NCBI RefSeq assembly: GCF_900148515.1
Contig: NZ_FRXN01000005.1
Span: 1-64,000, forward strand
DNA: 64,000 nt
DNA from: Algoriphagus zhangzhouensis
Lineage (GTDB): Bacteria; Bacteroidota; Bacteroidia; Cytophagales; Cyclobacteriaceae
Reading direction: 5' to 3'
Part shown: in pieces, positions 43,559 through 53,089 of the stretch
Position numbering within the stretch: position 1 is the first letter of the stretch
Layout: every line of letters begins with the position of its first letter
Position numbers and translations under genes: made by a program
The notes under the pieces: model-generated
Database searches by the model: none
Told to the model about the DNA's origin: nothing
What the model saw: only the letters and a program-made list of their open reading frames with translations

Positions 43559-45346
43559 ATGAAAAACATTAGAAATTTCTGTATCATCGCCCATATCGAT
43601 CATGGGAAAAGTACATTGGCGGATAGATTACTGCAGGAAACTCAGACGGTCGCTGACCGAGATATGCAGAATCAGTTGTTGGATAATATGGATCTGGAGC
43701 GTGAGAGAGGGATCACCATCAAGTCTCATGCGATTCAGATGAAATATACCCATGAGGGTGAGGATTATACTTTGAACTTGATCGATACTCCTGGACACGT
43801 GGATTTTTCATATGAAGTTTCCAGATCTATTGCTGCCTGCGAAGGAGCTCTATTGATCGTGGATGCTTCCCAAGGTATCGAAGCTCAGACCATTTCCAAT
43901 TTGTATTTGGCTTTGGGACATGATCTTGAAATCATCCCAGTATTGAATAAAATTGACCTTCCTGGAGCAGATCCTGAATCTGTGGCAGACGAGGTTATCG
44001 ATTTGATCGGTTGTGATCGTGAAGAAATTATTTTGGCCTCTGGCAAAACGGGGATTGGGATCGATGATATCCTAAAAGCTGTCGTGACCAGAATCCCGGC
44101 ACCAACCGGTGATCCTGAAGCGCCACTTCAGGCGATGATTTTTGACTCGGTTTACAACCCATTTAGAGGAGTGGAGGTGATTTTCCGAATCTTCAACGGA
44201 ACCTTTAGCAAAGGAGATAAAATCAAATTTGTCAATACGGGTAGAGAATACGAGGCTGATGAAATCGGGATTTTGGGCTTGAATCAAATTCCTCAAAATA
44301 CCATGTCTGCGGGTAATGTAGGCTATTTGATTTCTGGGGTGAAAGTTGCCAAAGAAATCAAAGTAGGGGATACCATCACGCATATCAAGAGACCTTGCGA
44401 AAAAGCAATCCAAGGCTTTGAAAACGTAAAACCAATGGTTTTTGCGGGTATTTATCCTGTAGATACTACTGACTATGAGGAGTTAAGAGCTTCCATGGAA
44501 AAACTTCAGCTGAATGATGCCTCCTTGGTTTGGGAGCCAGAGACTTCTGCGGCTTTGGGCTTTGGTTTCCGATGTGGATTCTTGGGAATGCTTCATATGG
44601 AGATTATCCAAGAGCGATTGGAGCGTGAGTTTGATATGACAGTCATCACCACTGTTCCATCGGTGCAGTTCAAGGCTTTGATGACTAATGATACCTATCA
44701 GGTTATCAATGCACCTTCTGATATGCCAGACCCTACCAAGATGAAGCATATCGAGGAGCCCTATGTCAAAGCTTCCATCATCACGGCGGCGGAGTATGTG
44801 GGTTCTGTGATTACCCTTTGTATGGAGAAGCGTGGTCAGATTAAAAATCAGGTTTACCTGACTGCTGAGCGAGTGGAACTAACTTTCGATATGCCTTTGG
44901 CTGAGATCGTATTTGATTTCTTTGATAAATTGAAAACCATTTCCAGAGGATATGCTTCATTGGATTATGAGCTGATTGGTTACCAGGTTTCTCACATGGT
45001 GAGATTGGATGTGATGTTGAATGGTGAACCTGTAGATGCACTTTCGGCTGTAGTACATAGAGATAAAGCATATGAATGGGGTAAGAGACTTTGTGAGAAA
45101 CTGAAAGAATTGGTGCCTCGTCAAATGTTCGAAATCGCTATTCAGGCAGCTATCGGTCAGAAAATTATTGCCCGTGAAACAGTGAAAGCTCTACGAAAAA
45201 ACGTATTGGCGAAATGTTATGGAGGTGATATTTCCAGAAAGAGAAAATTGCTTGAAAAGCAGAAAAAAGGTAAGAAACGAATGAGACAAGTCGGTAACGT
45301 CGAGGTGCCTCAGGAAGCGTTTATGGCGGTATTGAAGCTCGATTAA
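43559..45346 (+). CDS. lepA: Elongation factor 4 (LepA)
   Basis: A 595-residue translational GTPase. The start [20 protein letters not shown] is the canonical LepA N terminus with the G1 loop, followed by DTPGHVDF (G3) and NKIDLPGA (G4). The unique C-terminal domain ends near [18 protein letters not shown]. The ATG at 43559 was chosen because it gives the family's usual length and lies after the promoter box. It acts on stalled ribosomes and in ribosome biogenesis. Confidence 0.96.
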   Translation: MKNIRNFCIIAHIDHGKSTLADRLLQETQTVADRDMQNQLLDNMDLERERGITIKSHAIQMKYTHEGEDYTLNLIDTPGHVDFSYEVSRSIAACEGALLIVDASQGIEAQTISNLYLALGHDLEIIPVLNKIDLPGADPESVADEVIDLIGCDREEIILASGKTGIGIDDILKAVVTRIPAPTGDPEAPLQAMIFDSVYNPFRGVEVIFRIFNGTFSKGDKIKFVNTGREYEADEIGILGLNQIPQNTMSAGNVGYLISGVKVAKEIKVGDTITHIKRPCEKAIQGFENVKPMVFAGIYPVDTTDYEELRASMEKLQLNDASLVWEPETSAALGFGFRCGFLGMLHMEIIQERLEREFDMTVITTVPSVQFKALMTNDTYQVINAPSDMPDPTKMKHIEEPYVKASIITAAEYVGSVITLCMEKRGQIKNQVYLTAERVELTFDMPLAEIVFDFFDKLKTISRGYASLDYELIGYQVSHMVRLDVMLNGEPVDALSAVVHRDKAYEWGKRLCEKLKELVPRQMFEIAIQAAIGQKIIARETVKALRKNVLAKCYGGDISRKRKLLEKQKKGKKRMRQVGNVEVPQEAFMAVLKLD

Positions 45347-45369
45347 TGTAGGTCCTTTGCTATTCAATA

Positions 45370-45386
45370 TTCATCATTCGATGTTC
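45370..45386 (+). repeat. Left inverted repeat flanking the four-helix-bundle gene
   Basis: TTCATCATTCGATGTTC here is repeated exactly in inverse orientation at 45827-45843. A second nine-base pair, TTCATTATT at 45384-45392, recurs inverted at 45814-45822. Confidence 0.8.
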
Positions 45387-45451
45387 ATTATTTTAAAAAT
45401 ATGACTTCAGAAATTATTAGTTTAAAAGATTACTAATAATTGGAATGTTGA

Positions 45452-45814
45452 ATGGAAAGGAAATATGACCTTGAGTCCAGATTGATAACTTTCGCTTCTG
45501 AAGTGATCTCGTTTACGGATTCTATGATTTCCTCAAAAGCGGGAAATCACATGTCTAATCAGCTTTTGAGAAGTGGAACTTCCCCAGCCTTGAATTATGG
45601 AGAGGCTCAGTCGGGAGAATCTAGAAAAGACTTTATTCATAAACTGAAAATAGTACTTAAAGAGCTTCGTGAAAGTAGAGTGGCTTTGAAAATAATATCA
45701 AAATCTAAGCTACATCAGGATCCAAGTTTAATTGAGAAGCTAATCGATGAATGCAACCAGTTGATTTCGATTTTTGTTAAAAGTATCGAAACTGCGGGTA
45801 GAAATAATTATTGA
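45452..45814 (+). CDS. Four-helix-bundle protein (23S rRNA intervening-sequence / TIGR02436 type)
   Basis: A 120-residue helical protein. QLLRSGTSPALNYGEAQSGE and the KDFIHKLKIVLKELRES segment are hallmarks of the S23/four-helix-bundle family, first seen inside 23S rRNA intervening sequences and also common as free genes in Bacteroidota. Its function is unknown. Here the gene sits between lepA and folD, flanked by exact 17-bp inverted repeats about 70 bases before its start and just after its stop. The unit of about 480 bases looks like an insertion cassette. Confidence 0.92.
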   Translation: MERKYDLESRLITFASEVISFTDSMISSKAGNHMSNQLLRSGTSPALNYGEAQSGESRKDFIHKLKIVLKELRESRVALKIISKSKLHQDPSLIEKLIDECNQLISIFVKSIETAGRNNY

Positions 45815-45826
45815 ATAATGAATGTC

Positions 45827-45843
45827 GAACATCGAATGATGAA
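45827..45843 (-). repeat. Right inverted repeat flanking the four-helix-bundle gene
   Basis: GAACATCGAATGATGAA is the exact reverse complement of 45370-45386. It starts 12 bases after the stop codon of the four-helix-bundle gene. Confidence 0.8.
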
Positions 45844-45875
45844 ATCCGAAGTTTGATCTAATAAAAAGTAAACAC

Positions 45876-46760
45876 ATGGCTATACTAATCGACGGTAAAA
45901 AAACCTCTGCTGAAATCAAATCTGAAATTGCTGCGAGAGTAGCGGAAATCAAGCAGGAGGGAGGGAAAATTCCTCATTTGGCTGCTGTGTTGGTAGGAAA
46001 TGATGGGGCGAGCCAAACCTATGTGGGAGCAAAAGTAAAAGCTTGTCATGAGATCGGCTTCGAATCTACTTTGGTAAGATTGGAAGAAACGGTTTCTGAA
46101 GAGGAATTGCTAAAAGTTGTGGAGGATATAAATGAAAATCCTGATATAGATGGATTGATCGTTCAGCTTCCTTTACCTAAGCATATTTCTGTAGAGAAGG
46201 TAACCGATAAGATCAAGCCTGAGAAAGACGTGGATGGATTTACTCCTGCCAATGTCGGAAGAATGGCTTTGAACTGGCCGGCTTATGTAGCCGCAACTCC
46301 TTACGGTATCGTTGAATTGCTGAAGAGATATAATATCGAAACTTCCGGAAAGCACTGTGTGGTCATCGGAAGAAGCCATATCGTAGGTAGTCCAATGAGT
46401 ATCCTAATGGCTAGAAATGGATATCCAGGAAATGCTACTGTGACTTTGACTCATAGCCGTACTCAGAACTTGAAAGAGATTGCTCAGACTGCGGATATTT
46501 TGATCGTTGCATTGGGTAAGCCTCATTTTGTGACAGAAGATATGGTGAAAGAAGGGGCAGTGGTGATTGATGTGGGAATTCACAGAATCGAAGATGCAAG
46601 CAAGAAATCAGGATTCAGATTGGTAGGAGATGTGCAGTTTGAAGAGGTATCTGCCAAAGCTTCAGCGATTACTCCGGTTCCGGGTGGTGTTGGTCCGATG
46701 ACTATTGCGTCATTGCTATACAATACCTTGTTAGCTGCTGAGAAAAAAGTTTATAATTAA
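45876..46760 (+). CDS. folD: Bifunctional methylene-THF dehydrogenase / methenyl-THF cyclohydrolase
   Basis: A 294-residue enzyme of one-carbon metabolism that forms 10-formyl-THF precursors for purines. [14 protein letters not shown] near 48-61 holds the catalytic Lys region. [11 protein letters not shown] and [14 protein letters not shown] are present, then the nucleotide-binding [13 protein letters not shown] and the C-terminal [11 protein letters not shown]. It follows the flanked four-helix-bundle unit by about 30 bases. Confidence 0.96.
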   Translation: MAILIDGKKTSAEIKSEIAARVAEIKQEGGKIPHLAAVLVGNDGASQTYVGAKVKACHEIGFESTLVRLEETVSEEELLKVVEDINENPDIDGLIVQLPLPKHISVEKVTDKIKPEKDVDGFTPANVGRMALNWPAYVAATPYGIVELLKRYNIETSGKHCVVIGRSHIVGSPMSILMARNGYPGNATVTLTHSRTQNLKEIAQTADILIVALGKPHFVTEDMVKEGAVVIDVGIHRIEDASKKSGFRLVGDVQFEEVSAKASAITPVPGGVGPMTIASLLYNTLLAAEKKVYN

Positions 46761-46782
46761 GGCCAAAAAGCCTAAAAAAGGG

Positions 46783-46814
46783 TTTGCGTAGAAAGGATTC
46801 GCTTTCTACTTTTG
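46783..46814 (+). promoter_or_regulatory. Promoter of tRNA-Leu
   Basis: TTTG at 46783-46786 and TACTTTTG at 46807-46814, 20 bases apart: the best Bacteroidota-type promoter in the window. It would start transcription a few bases before the tRNA. Confidence 0.75.
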
Positions 46815-46827
46815 CTGACCCTATGCC

Positions 46828-46911
46828 GCGCACGTGGTGAAACTGGTAGACACGCCATCTTGAGGGGGTGGTGCATTAAGTTGTGTGGAAGTTCGAATCT
46901 TCTCGTGCGCA
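46828..46911 (+). tRNA. tRNA-Leu (anticodon GAG)
   Basis: A class II tRNA of 84 bases. The acceptor stem GCGCACG (46828-46834) pairs with CGTGCGC (46904-46910), with discriminator A at 46911. Anticodon stem CCATC/GGTGG encloses loop TTGAGGG with anticodon GAG at 46862-46864. The long variable arm and the GGTTCGAAT-like T loop region (GTTCGAATC) fit leucine tRNA. CCA is not encoded. Confidence 0.96.
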
Positions 46912-46914
46912 CGG

Positions 46915-46943
46915 AAAGCTCTGATTAATTCAGGGCTTTTTTT
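46915..46943 (+). terminator. Terminator after tRNA-Leu
   Basis: AAAGCTCTGA (46915-46924) pairs with TCAGGGCTTT (46930-46939), with one T-G pair, and runs into a T tract. Confidence 0.85.
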
Positions 46944-47053
46944 GTTTCAGCTTTTTTACTGTTCAATTTTTCCCAGTTTAAAGCGTTACGTCTTAGAAGT
47001 TGTTCCTTAATGCATTCTAGTTGATTTTTAATTCAAATTTAAATTGAGCATTT

Positions 47054-48220
47054 ATGAAGTTTTTTAAATGGGTGGTATTCCTTTTTTTGATTTCGTGTAC
47101 AGCAGGAAAGAAAGAAGTTAAAAATGAAATAGCAGGACCTCAGCCTCTTCTTATTTATGATGATTTGCCGAATCCTATCAATCAAATTGATGATTTATTT
47201 GAATTTGAAGACTTGATTCCGTTAGCTGTTCCTGATTCAATTTTTTTATCCACAATTTCAAAAGTCAAGTTGGTAGGAGATGATTATTTGGTTTTGGATA
47301 AAAAACAGTCTAATGTTTTCCTTTTTGATGAATCAGGAGAGTTTGTGAGAACAATTGGTTCTAAAGGTGAAGGGCCTGGGGAGTTCTTGGATGTTTCAGA
47401 CTTTGAGGTTGATAATGGTAAAGTTTACCTGATGTCAAGGGGAAGTCGGGCGGTATTCGTTTATGATGTCGAGTCGGGTAATTTTGTGGAAAAAATTAAT
47501 ACCGGTTTGTTTGGTGACAAGTTAGTCTCTGCCGGGAATGGGGAGCTTTTGATTTATGTGAATCATAATTCTGCAAAGGGTTCATTCAATGTCCATCTAA
47601 TTGGGAGTGATGGTGCAATATTGGATTCTTATTTTATCTATGATCCTGAAAAAGAAAAAAGTATTATAACTATTTCTGGATTTTTAGATAGGACAGGCCA
47701 AAATGTGAGTTTTTCAAAACCTTTTCATGATACCGTTTATACTTACGATCCATTAGGGAAAGATTTTAAAGCCAGGTATTATACCGATTTGTTAAGTCCT
47801 TTTATGAAAGAAAATCAAAGGGATTTTAAGGCTTTAGCATCTCCAGAAACTTTGGTTAAATCTGTACGAGGAGGGGAATCGATGAACGGGAACTTTTATT
47901 TGGAAAATGATGGATTTGTTGTCTTTAATTTTCTGGATTATTCTACCTTCAAATCTGGGATTCTGGATAAGCAGGATTCTGAGTTTAAAGTGTTTGCCTA
48001 CAGTTCTGAAAATCCGATTTTCAGGCTTTTTGATAGTCCTCAGGTTCTAACAGAGGATAATAAACTTTATTTCCCTATCTATGGTGAAAAATTGGGGTCA
48101 GATGTCTTTTTCGACTCCAATTTTAATTCTGAATTTCAGGCTAAACTTCAAGACCAGTTGGCTCAAAAGGGTTCAGCCTTCCCTTATTTTATTTGCATAA
48201 GCAGAATAAAGAAGGATTAA
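47054..48220 (+). CDS. 6-bladed beta-propeller lipoprotein (DUF5128-like)
   Basis: A 388-residue lipoprotein with lipobox FLISC (Cys15). The mature part has repeated blade motifs such as SNVFLFDESGEFVRTIG followed by KGEGPGEF, and AVFVYDVESGNFVEKI, typical of the bacteroidetal 6-bladed propeller family. It is probably anchored on the cell surface or in the periplasm. No ligand is known. It has no partner genes in an obvious unit. Confidence 0.85.
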   Translation: MKFFKWVVFLFLISCTAGKKEVKNEIAGPQPLLIYDDLPNPINQIDDLFEFEDLIPLAVPDSIFLSTISKVKLVGDDYLVLDKKQSNVFLFDESGEFVRTIGSKGEGPGEFLDVSDFEVDNGKVYLMSRGSRAVFVYDVESGNFVEKINTGLFGDKLVSAGNGELLIYVNHNSAKGSFNVHLIGSDGAILDSYFIYDPEKEKSIITISGFLDRTGQNVSFSKPFHDTVYTYDPLGKDFKARYYTDLLSPFMKENQRDFKALASPETLVKSVRGGESMNGNFYLENDGFVVFNFLDYSTFKSGILDKQDSEFKVFAYSSENPIFRLFDSPQVLTEDNKLYFPIYGEKLGSDVFFDSNFNSEFQAKLQDQLAQKGSAFPYFICISRIKKD

Positions 48221-48246
48221 TCTCCATCTGCATTTTCAGAAACGCG

Positions 48247-48266
48247 CATTTGTAAAGTCACAAATG
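48247..48266. other. Palindrome before the DsrE-like gene
   Basis: CATTTGT and ACAAATG arms around six bases. It resembles a CRP-type spacing (N6) but lacks the TGTGA half-sites. It could be an operator or part of the transcript end of the upstream gene. Confidence 0.35.
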
Positions 48267-48299
48267 ACGGAGGAAGCCTTTTTATCCTTGATTTTGAAA

Positions 48300-48340
48300 A
48301 TTGATCCTTGACAATTCTCCATGGATCAATCGTATTTTTT
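48300..48340 (+). terminator. Possible terminator after the beta-propeller gene
   Basis: ATTGATCC (48300-48307) pairs with GGATCAAT (48323-48330) around a 15-base loop; a run of Ts follows after CGTA. The large loop makes it weak. Confidence 0.35.
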
Positions 48341-48403
48341 TCCATCAACGGACTCCTATTCGCAGATTATTTCCTTACTTTTCAAGCTTAATAATATTTC
48401 AAA

Positions 48404-48946
48404 ATGAGAAAAAATCTGCTTTCCCTTCTATTCCTGTTTTTCCTAGGTACTACCGCTTTATTTGCTCAAAACCAACCTCAGTTTCCCATCATCAAAAAGT
48501 ATGGGGGAATCTATGAAATCCCTGAAGCAACAGAGCGACCGGATCCTACTAAAGAATATAAGATCATTGTTGATATGACTTCCGGTCCAGATGACCCTGC
48601 TCAGATCAGCAGATGGGTGGATAATATCGCCAGAATGGTGAATTTGCATGCTTTGGCAGGAGTGTCACAAGAAAACATTCATGTGAAAGTAGTCGTTCAT
48701 GGAGGAGCAATCTATACTGCTCTTGGTGATGCGAAATACAAAGAAAGGCATCAAGTGGATAATCCGAATATTCCTGTTTATGAGGCATTGAAGGATGCAG
48801 GCGTGGAATTTTACGTTTGTGGCCAATCTATGAGAGCTAGAAGTTTGAAGAAAGAAGATATTTGGGAAGGTGCTCAAATTGCCCATTCCGCATTGACTAC
48901 CTTTACCACCTACGTTCCCCAAGGATACGTTTTGCTCAAGTTCTAA
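48404..48946 (+). CDS. Secreted DsrE/DsrF-like protein
   Basis: A 180-residue protein with a signal peptide (about 1-22, ending LFAQ) and a DsrE-like Rossmannoid domain (about 48-180). HVKVVVHGGAIYTAL and EFYVCGQSMRAR are the family segments, with the single conserved Cys in the second. Periplasmic DsrE-like proteins are linked to sulfur or redox chemistry in some species, but no partner sulfur genes lie here. It is 39 bases before the hybrid kinase, which suggests joint transcription. Confidence 0.87.
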   Translation: MRKNLLSLLFLFFLGTTALFAQNQPQFPIIKKYGGIYEIPEATERPDPTKEYKIIVDMTSGPDDPAQISRWVDNIARMVNLHALAGVSQENIHVKVVVHGGAIYTALGDAKYKERHQVDNPNIPVYEALKDAGVEFYVCGQSMRARSLKKEDIWEGAQIAHSALTTFTTYVPQGYVLLKF

Positions 48947-48985
48947 GGACTTGGAATAATTATTGGGGATTTTGGGGGCATCTCT

Positions 48986-51589
48986 ATGAAAAAAAATACT
49001 CCCAATACCACCGCCGCGATCAAAGTCGTTTTAGGCTTTTTTCTGGCAGCTATATTCCTCGTCGGGGTAGCTGGGTTGACGTACTATACGCTAAATCGGC
49101 TCCTCGACACGATGAGTCAGCTGTCTGCGCCTAATCAAAAGCTGGATGCTCTCAATGATTTGCAGGCTGAAATCATCCAAATCACTCAAATTGATAGATT
49201 AGGTCCTGAGGGAGATTTTAGGGTTACGGATTCTACCCGGAATTATCTTGAAGGGAAACTAGACGAATTAGAATCTCTTGCCGCCGATGATGAGGAGCAG
49301 GATGATATCGAGTTGATCCGCACCAATTTAGATTCTTTAATAGCTGGATATGAAAATCTCTATGAGGTAAAAACAAATCTAGCCAATCGAAATTTTACTA
49401 GAGAAGCACTTCGAAATGTAGAGATCGGGATCAGGAGAAGAGCTGAGATATTGGAAAATCAGCCGCTTCATGAATTGAATCCCAGAGATATCATCATCAA
49501 TGATATCAAGCAACAAACGACCGTCAAGTCTGTTACAACAACTCTTCCCACGGCTGAAGTAGAAACATCAAAGTCCAGCTCCAGAAAAAAGGATAAAGCA
49601 GTACCAGTTACTCCGACTCCAATCGAGGAGCCAACCCCAAGCTTACCGATTTCCCAAACTCCAGAATTGGATAAATTGATCAGTTCCCTTCAACAAGGGA
49701 CTAGTACCAGTTCCAATTCCGGTTCAGGGACATTGGATAGCATTCTTTTCAATATCCGTGGGGTGATCAATCGAATCTATAGAGAAGAAAGAAGGCAGAG
49801 GGAGAATCTGGCTCAGATAGAAACGGACCTTTCCATTAAGCAGAGTGATGTAATTACTACGATTCAGGACCTTTTGACTTTGTTGCAAAGAAGGGTTTTG
49901 GAAGAATCCACAGAGCAAAATAGCCAAGCCTTGGGTCTGGCAAATGATGTAACATTCTTCTTGGTGATCATGGTGGTTTTGGCCGTTTTGGGAAGTGGGT
50001 TTATGGTTTATTCTATCTTGAAAGAGATTAGACTTAATCGTAAATACCAAGAAAACTTGGAAGCTTCTCGATTAAAGTCAGAACAATTGGCTAGATCAAA
50101 GCAGGAGTTTTTGGCAAACATGAGCCATGAGATCCGAAATCCGCTTCACGTCATTCAGGGCTATCGATCTGTGATGGAAAAGACTCAACTGGATGATCGA
50201 CAAAAGTCTCAACTGAAAATGATTGGATTTGCCTCTGAGACCTTGATGGAGATTGTTGATGAGGTATTGGACTTTTCTAAACTCGAAGCAGGAAAATTGA
50301 AGTTAGAAACTGAGCCATTTGATCCTGAGCAATTATTCAGTGCTCTTCAAGATTTTTTTGATCTGAAAGCCCAGGAAAAAGATTTGGATTTCAAATGGAA
50401 ACTCAATCTCCCTGAAGGAAAATGGTTGGTAGGAGATCAATTGAGGTTAAAACAAATCGTCAATAATTTATTGAGTAATGCTTTCAAATTTACTTCTCAT
50501 GGCTGGATTCAGGTGAGAGTAGATTGGGGAGAAAATACACTATCTGTGGAAGTTGAGGACAGTGGGATAGGTATGAGTGAGGAAGTTTTGTCCAAAGTGT
50601 TCAGAGAGTTTGATCAGGCAGACACCTCTATTTCCAGAAAATATGGAGGTACAGGGCTAGGTTTGGCGATCGTTCACAGGCTTGCACAGTTGATGGGAGG
50701 TACCATCGAAGCGAAAAGCGAAGAGGGGAAGGGGACTTCCATGAAGATTGTCCTTCCAATGGAAAGTGTTGAAGCTTTGTCTACAAAACCACTTTATAAT
50801 CAACAGTTTGTGTTGAATTTGACTGGCAAAAAGATATTGTTGGTCGATGATGATCCTGTAGGGATCCAATACCTTTCTCAGATTTTGAACTACTTCGGTG
50901 CAGAGACTTCTTTGTATGATGGTGGCGCTGCTTTTAGGGATAAGTTTAATGGTGAGGACTTTGACTTAGCAATATTGGATATTCAGATGCCTGAGTTCTC
51001 GGGTTTTGATGTCATTGAAATGTTGAAAAATCATCAAACTTACCTTGGTCAGCCTATTTTGGCTATGACAGCCAATGTCTTTGTAGAGGAAAAAGAGAAG
51101 ATGAAGCAGATTGGATTTAGTGATATTTTGTTCAAACCATTTCAAGAAATGTCCCTTGTGGGCGTTTTGGGCCGCTTTTTCCCAGAATGTGTTACTGAGA
51201 TTCAGGCTGATGAATCAGAGGAAGAAGTGGTCAATACAGAGCTTTTCGATTTGAGAGATTTGAATCGATTCTGTATGGGTGATGAGTCCTTGTTGAAGGA
51301 TATTTTGAAGGACCTTATCCAGGAAACGAAGAAGAATGTGGATCAACTTCAAAAAGCCAGATTGAACGAGAAGTATGATGTTGTTTTGGAGATTTGCCAT
51401 CAATTAGGCAGTCGATTGGGTCAGATCAAATCCGAAACAGGAGATATGGCGAGAAAAATAGAGAACAGTTTAAAAATTGGAAACAAGCAAGGTGTTGGTT
51501 CTCAGTTGGTTGTTTTGGAAGAAAAAATAAAGGAGCTTTTGACCGAGTTGAATAAATTCATCGAATCAAAAGCCCCTGCAAAGACCTAG
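48986..51589 (+). CDS. Hybrid histidine kinase (sensor-HisKA-HATPase-REC-HPt-like)
   Basis: An 867-residue kinase. Membrane helix 1 (about 11-33), a periplasmic helical sensor (about 35-310) with a Pro/Ser/Thr-rich low-complexity stretch (about 190-245), and membrane helix 2 (about 327-350). HisKA has MSHEIRNPL with H381; the ATPase has DSGIGMS and GTGLGLAIV. The receiver acceptor is D665 in LDIQMP. A C-terminal helical HPt-like domain has H805 in ICHQLGSRLG. It converges with the NtrC-type regulator, sharing the last four bases. Confidence 0.93.
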   Translation: MKKNTPNTTAAIKVVLGFFLAAIFLVGVAGLTYYTLNRLLDTMSQLSAPNQKLDALNDLQAEIIQITQIDRLGPEGDFRVTDSTRNYLEGKLDELESLAADDEEQDDIELIRTNLDSLIAGYENLYEVKTNLANRNFTREALRNVEIGIRRRAEILENQPLHELNPRDIIINDIKQQTTVKSVTTTLPTAEVETSKSSSRKKDKAVPVTPTPIEEPTPSLPISQTPELDKLISSLQQGTSTSSNSGSGTLDSILFNIRGVINRIYREERRQRENLAQIETDLSIKQSDVITTIQDLLTLLQRRVLEESTEQNSQALGLANDVTFFLVIMVVLAVLGSGFMVYSILKEIRLNRKYQENLEASRLKSEQLARSKQEFLANMSHEIRNPLHVIQGYRSVMEKTQLDDRQKSQLKMIGFASETLMEIVDEVLDFSKLEAGKLKLETEPFDPEQLFSALQDFFDLKAQEKDLDFKWKLNLPEGKWLVGDQLRLKQIVNNLLSNAFKFTSHGWIQVRVDWGENTLSVEVEDSGIGMSEEVLSKVFREFDQADTSISRKYGGTGLGLAIVHRLAQLMGGTIEAKSEEGKGTSMKIVLPMESVEALSTKPLYNQQFVLNLTGKKILLVDDDPVGIQYLSQILNYFGAETSLYDGGAAFRDKFNGEDFDLAILDIQMPEFSGFDVIEMLKNHQTYLGQPILAMTANVFVEEKEKMKQIGFSDILFKPFQEMSLVGVLGRFFPECVTEIQADESEEEVVNTELFDLRDLNRFCMGDESLLKDILKDLIQETKKNVDQLQKARLNEKYDVVLEICHQLGSRLGQIKSETGDMARKIENSLKIGNKQGVGSQLVVLEEKIKELLTELNKFIESKAPAKT

Positions 51590-53007
51590 TTTAGGCCATA
51601 TTTTTCCATTTTGCTATATAATGTCTTGCGGTCCATTTTTAGGATTCTGGCAGTCTTGGACTTGTTGAATTTAGTGTCCTGAAGCACTTGCTGAATCAAT
51701 TCTTTTTCTTGCTCGATCCACTGACTTTTATAATCTCTCGGAGAAGGTAAATCAGACCCAACCGGGCTAACTGCCACACTTCTATGAGTTGCAAAAGCTT
51801 GCTCTGGATCGTGTAAATCAGCTGGTAAAGCCTCTTTTTCTACCAAAGGTCCATTGGTCAAAAGAACTGCCCTCTTGATGATGTTTTTGAATTCGCGAAG
51901 GTTTCCAGGCCAATCATAGCCTAAAAATATTTCCCAAACTTCTGATGTAAAGCCTTTTACGGATTTGTTGAGGCGCTCATTGCTCTCTTCCAAAAACTGA
52001 TCTGCAAAGACTTCCAAATCGTCTTTTCTTCTGCGAAGAGGAATTGCGTTCAATGTGAATTCATTCAATCGATGATAAAGGTCTTCCCTGAAAGCACCTT
52101 CTCCAGCTTGCTGCAAGAGGTTTTCATTTGTAGCAGCGATGATTCTTACATCTATTTTAATTTCCTTATTTCCTCCGATTTTTCGAATAGTTCTTTCCTG
52201 AATCGCTCTCAAAAGCTGAATTTGAACCTCATAGCTAAGGTTTCCTACCTCATCCAAAAAGATGGTTCCGCCGTGGGCCATTTCAAAGTGGCCTGTCTTA
52301 TTTTCCAAAGCGCCTGTAAAAGCACCTTTTACGTGTCCAAATAGCTCACTTCCAGCAAGATCTTTTGGTAATGCTCCACAGTCAATTGCGATAAATGGGC
52401 CATCTTTTCTTTCAGAATTATCATGGATTCTTCTGGAAATGAATTCCTTACCGGTTCCAGTTTCGCCAAGTACCAAAACACTCAGATCGGTTGGGGCCAC
52501 CAGATGAATATGTTTTTCGAGTTTTTCAGCCTCCTGAGAATCTCCTACTACATAAAAGGAAGGGCTGGGAGAAGTAGTTTTTTGACTAATTTTAGGAGAA
52601 GAATACTCCTGTTTTACTTCTGAAAAAGAGCTAGTTGGGGCTTCAGGTTGAGAAGAAAGAGATTCTTTGACAGTCGCCAAAAGCTCATCTGGATTGATTG
52701 GCTTGGTGATGTATTCAAAGGCTCCCAGCTTCATGGCTTTGATTGCAATTCTGATGTCAGAATAATGAGTAATCAAAATGACCTGAGTCTGAGGAAATTC
52801 CTTTTTGGACCATTGGAGAAGCTCCATGCCTGTGCCATCAGGAAGTCGGAAGTCGGCAATGATGAGGTCAAATTTTCCTCCTCCCATCATTTGTTGCGCT
52901 TCCTTGACCTTCGTGGTGGTCTCTACTTGAAATCCGTTCTTTTCTAAAAAGGTTTTGACAATTCTAGAATAGGTCAAATCGTCCTCTACCAGTAGTATCT
53001 TTTTCAT
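51586..53007 (-). CDS. Sigma54-dependent response regulator (NtrC family)
   Basis: A 473-residue activator: receiver with acceptor D52 in IADFRLPDG, AAA+ domain with Walker A GETGTGKE at 181-188 and an intact sigma54 contact loop GAFTGA at 228-233, then a Fis-type helix-turn-helix at the C terminus (FNKSKTARILKMDRKTLYSKM). It is convergent with the hybrid kinase, overlapping its stop by four bases, and may receive its phosphate. A sigma54-like promoter lies upstream of the adjacent small secreted protein. Confidence 0.95.
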   Translation of the reverse strand: MKKILLVEDDLTYSRIVKTFLEKNGFQVETTTKVKEAQQMMGGGKFDLIIADFRLPDGTGMELLQWSKKEFPQTQVILITHYSDIRIAIKAMKLGAFEYITKPINPDELLATVKESLSSQPEAPTSSFSEVKQEYSSPKISQKTTSPSPSFYVVGDSQEAEKLEKHIHLVAPTDLSVLVLGETGTGKEFISRRIHDNSERKDGPFIAIDCGALPKDLAGSELFGHVKGAFTGALENKTGHFEMAHGGTIFLDEVGNLSYEVQIQLLRAIQERTIRKIGGNKEIKIDVRIIAATNENLLQQAGEGAFREDLYHRLNEFTLNAIPLRRRKDDLEVFADQFLEESNERLNKSVKGFTSEVWEIFLGYDWPGNLREFKNIIKRAVLLTNGPLVEKEALPADLHDPEQAFATHRSVAVSPVGSDLPSPRDYKSQWIEQEKELIQQVLQDTKFNKSKTARILKMDRKTLYSKMEKYGLN

Positions 53008-53033
53008 AGGAATTTTTTCTTATGCCAATTAAA

Positions 53034-53067
53034 ACAAAAAAAGCACCAGACATGATTCCGGTGCTTT
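53034..53067 (-). terminator. Terminator of the small secreted protein gene
   Basis: AAAGCACC (53040-53047) pairs with GGTGCTTT (53060-53067). On the minus strand a long T-rich run follows. It separates the secreted protein gene from the NtrC-type regulator. Confidence 0.82.
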
Positions 53068-53089
53068 CAAATTAGGGGGATTGAACAAC

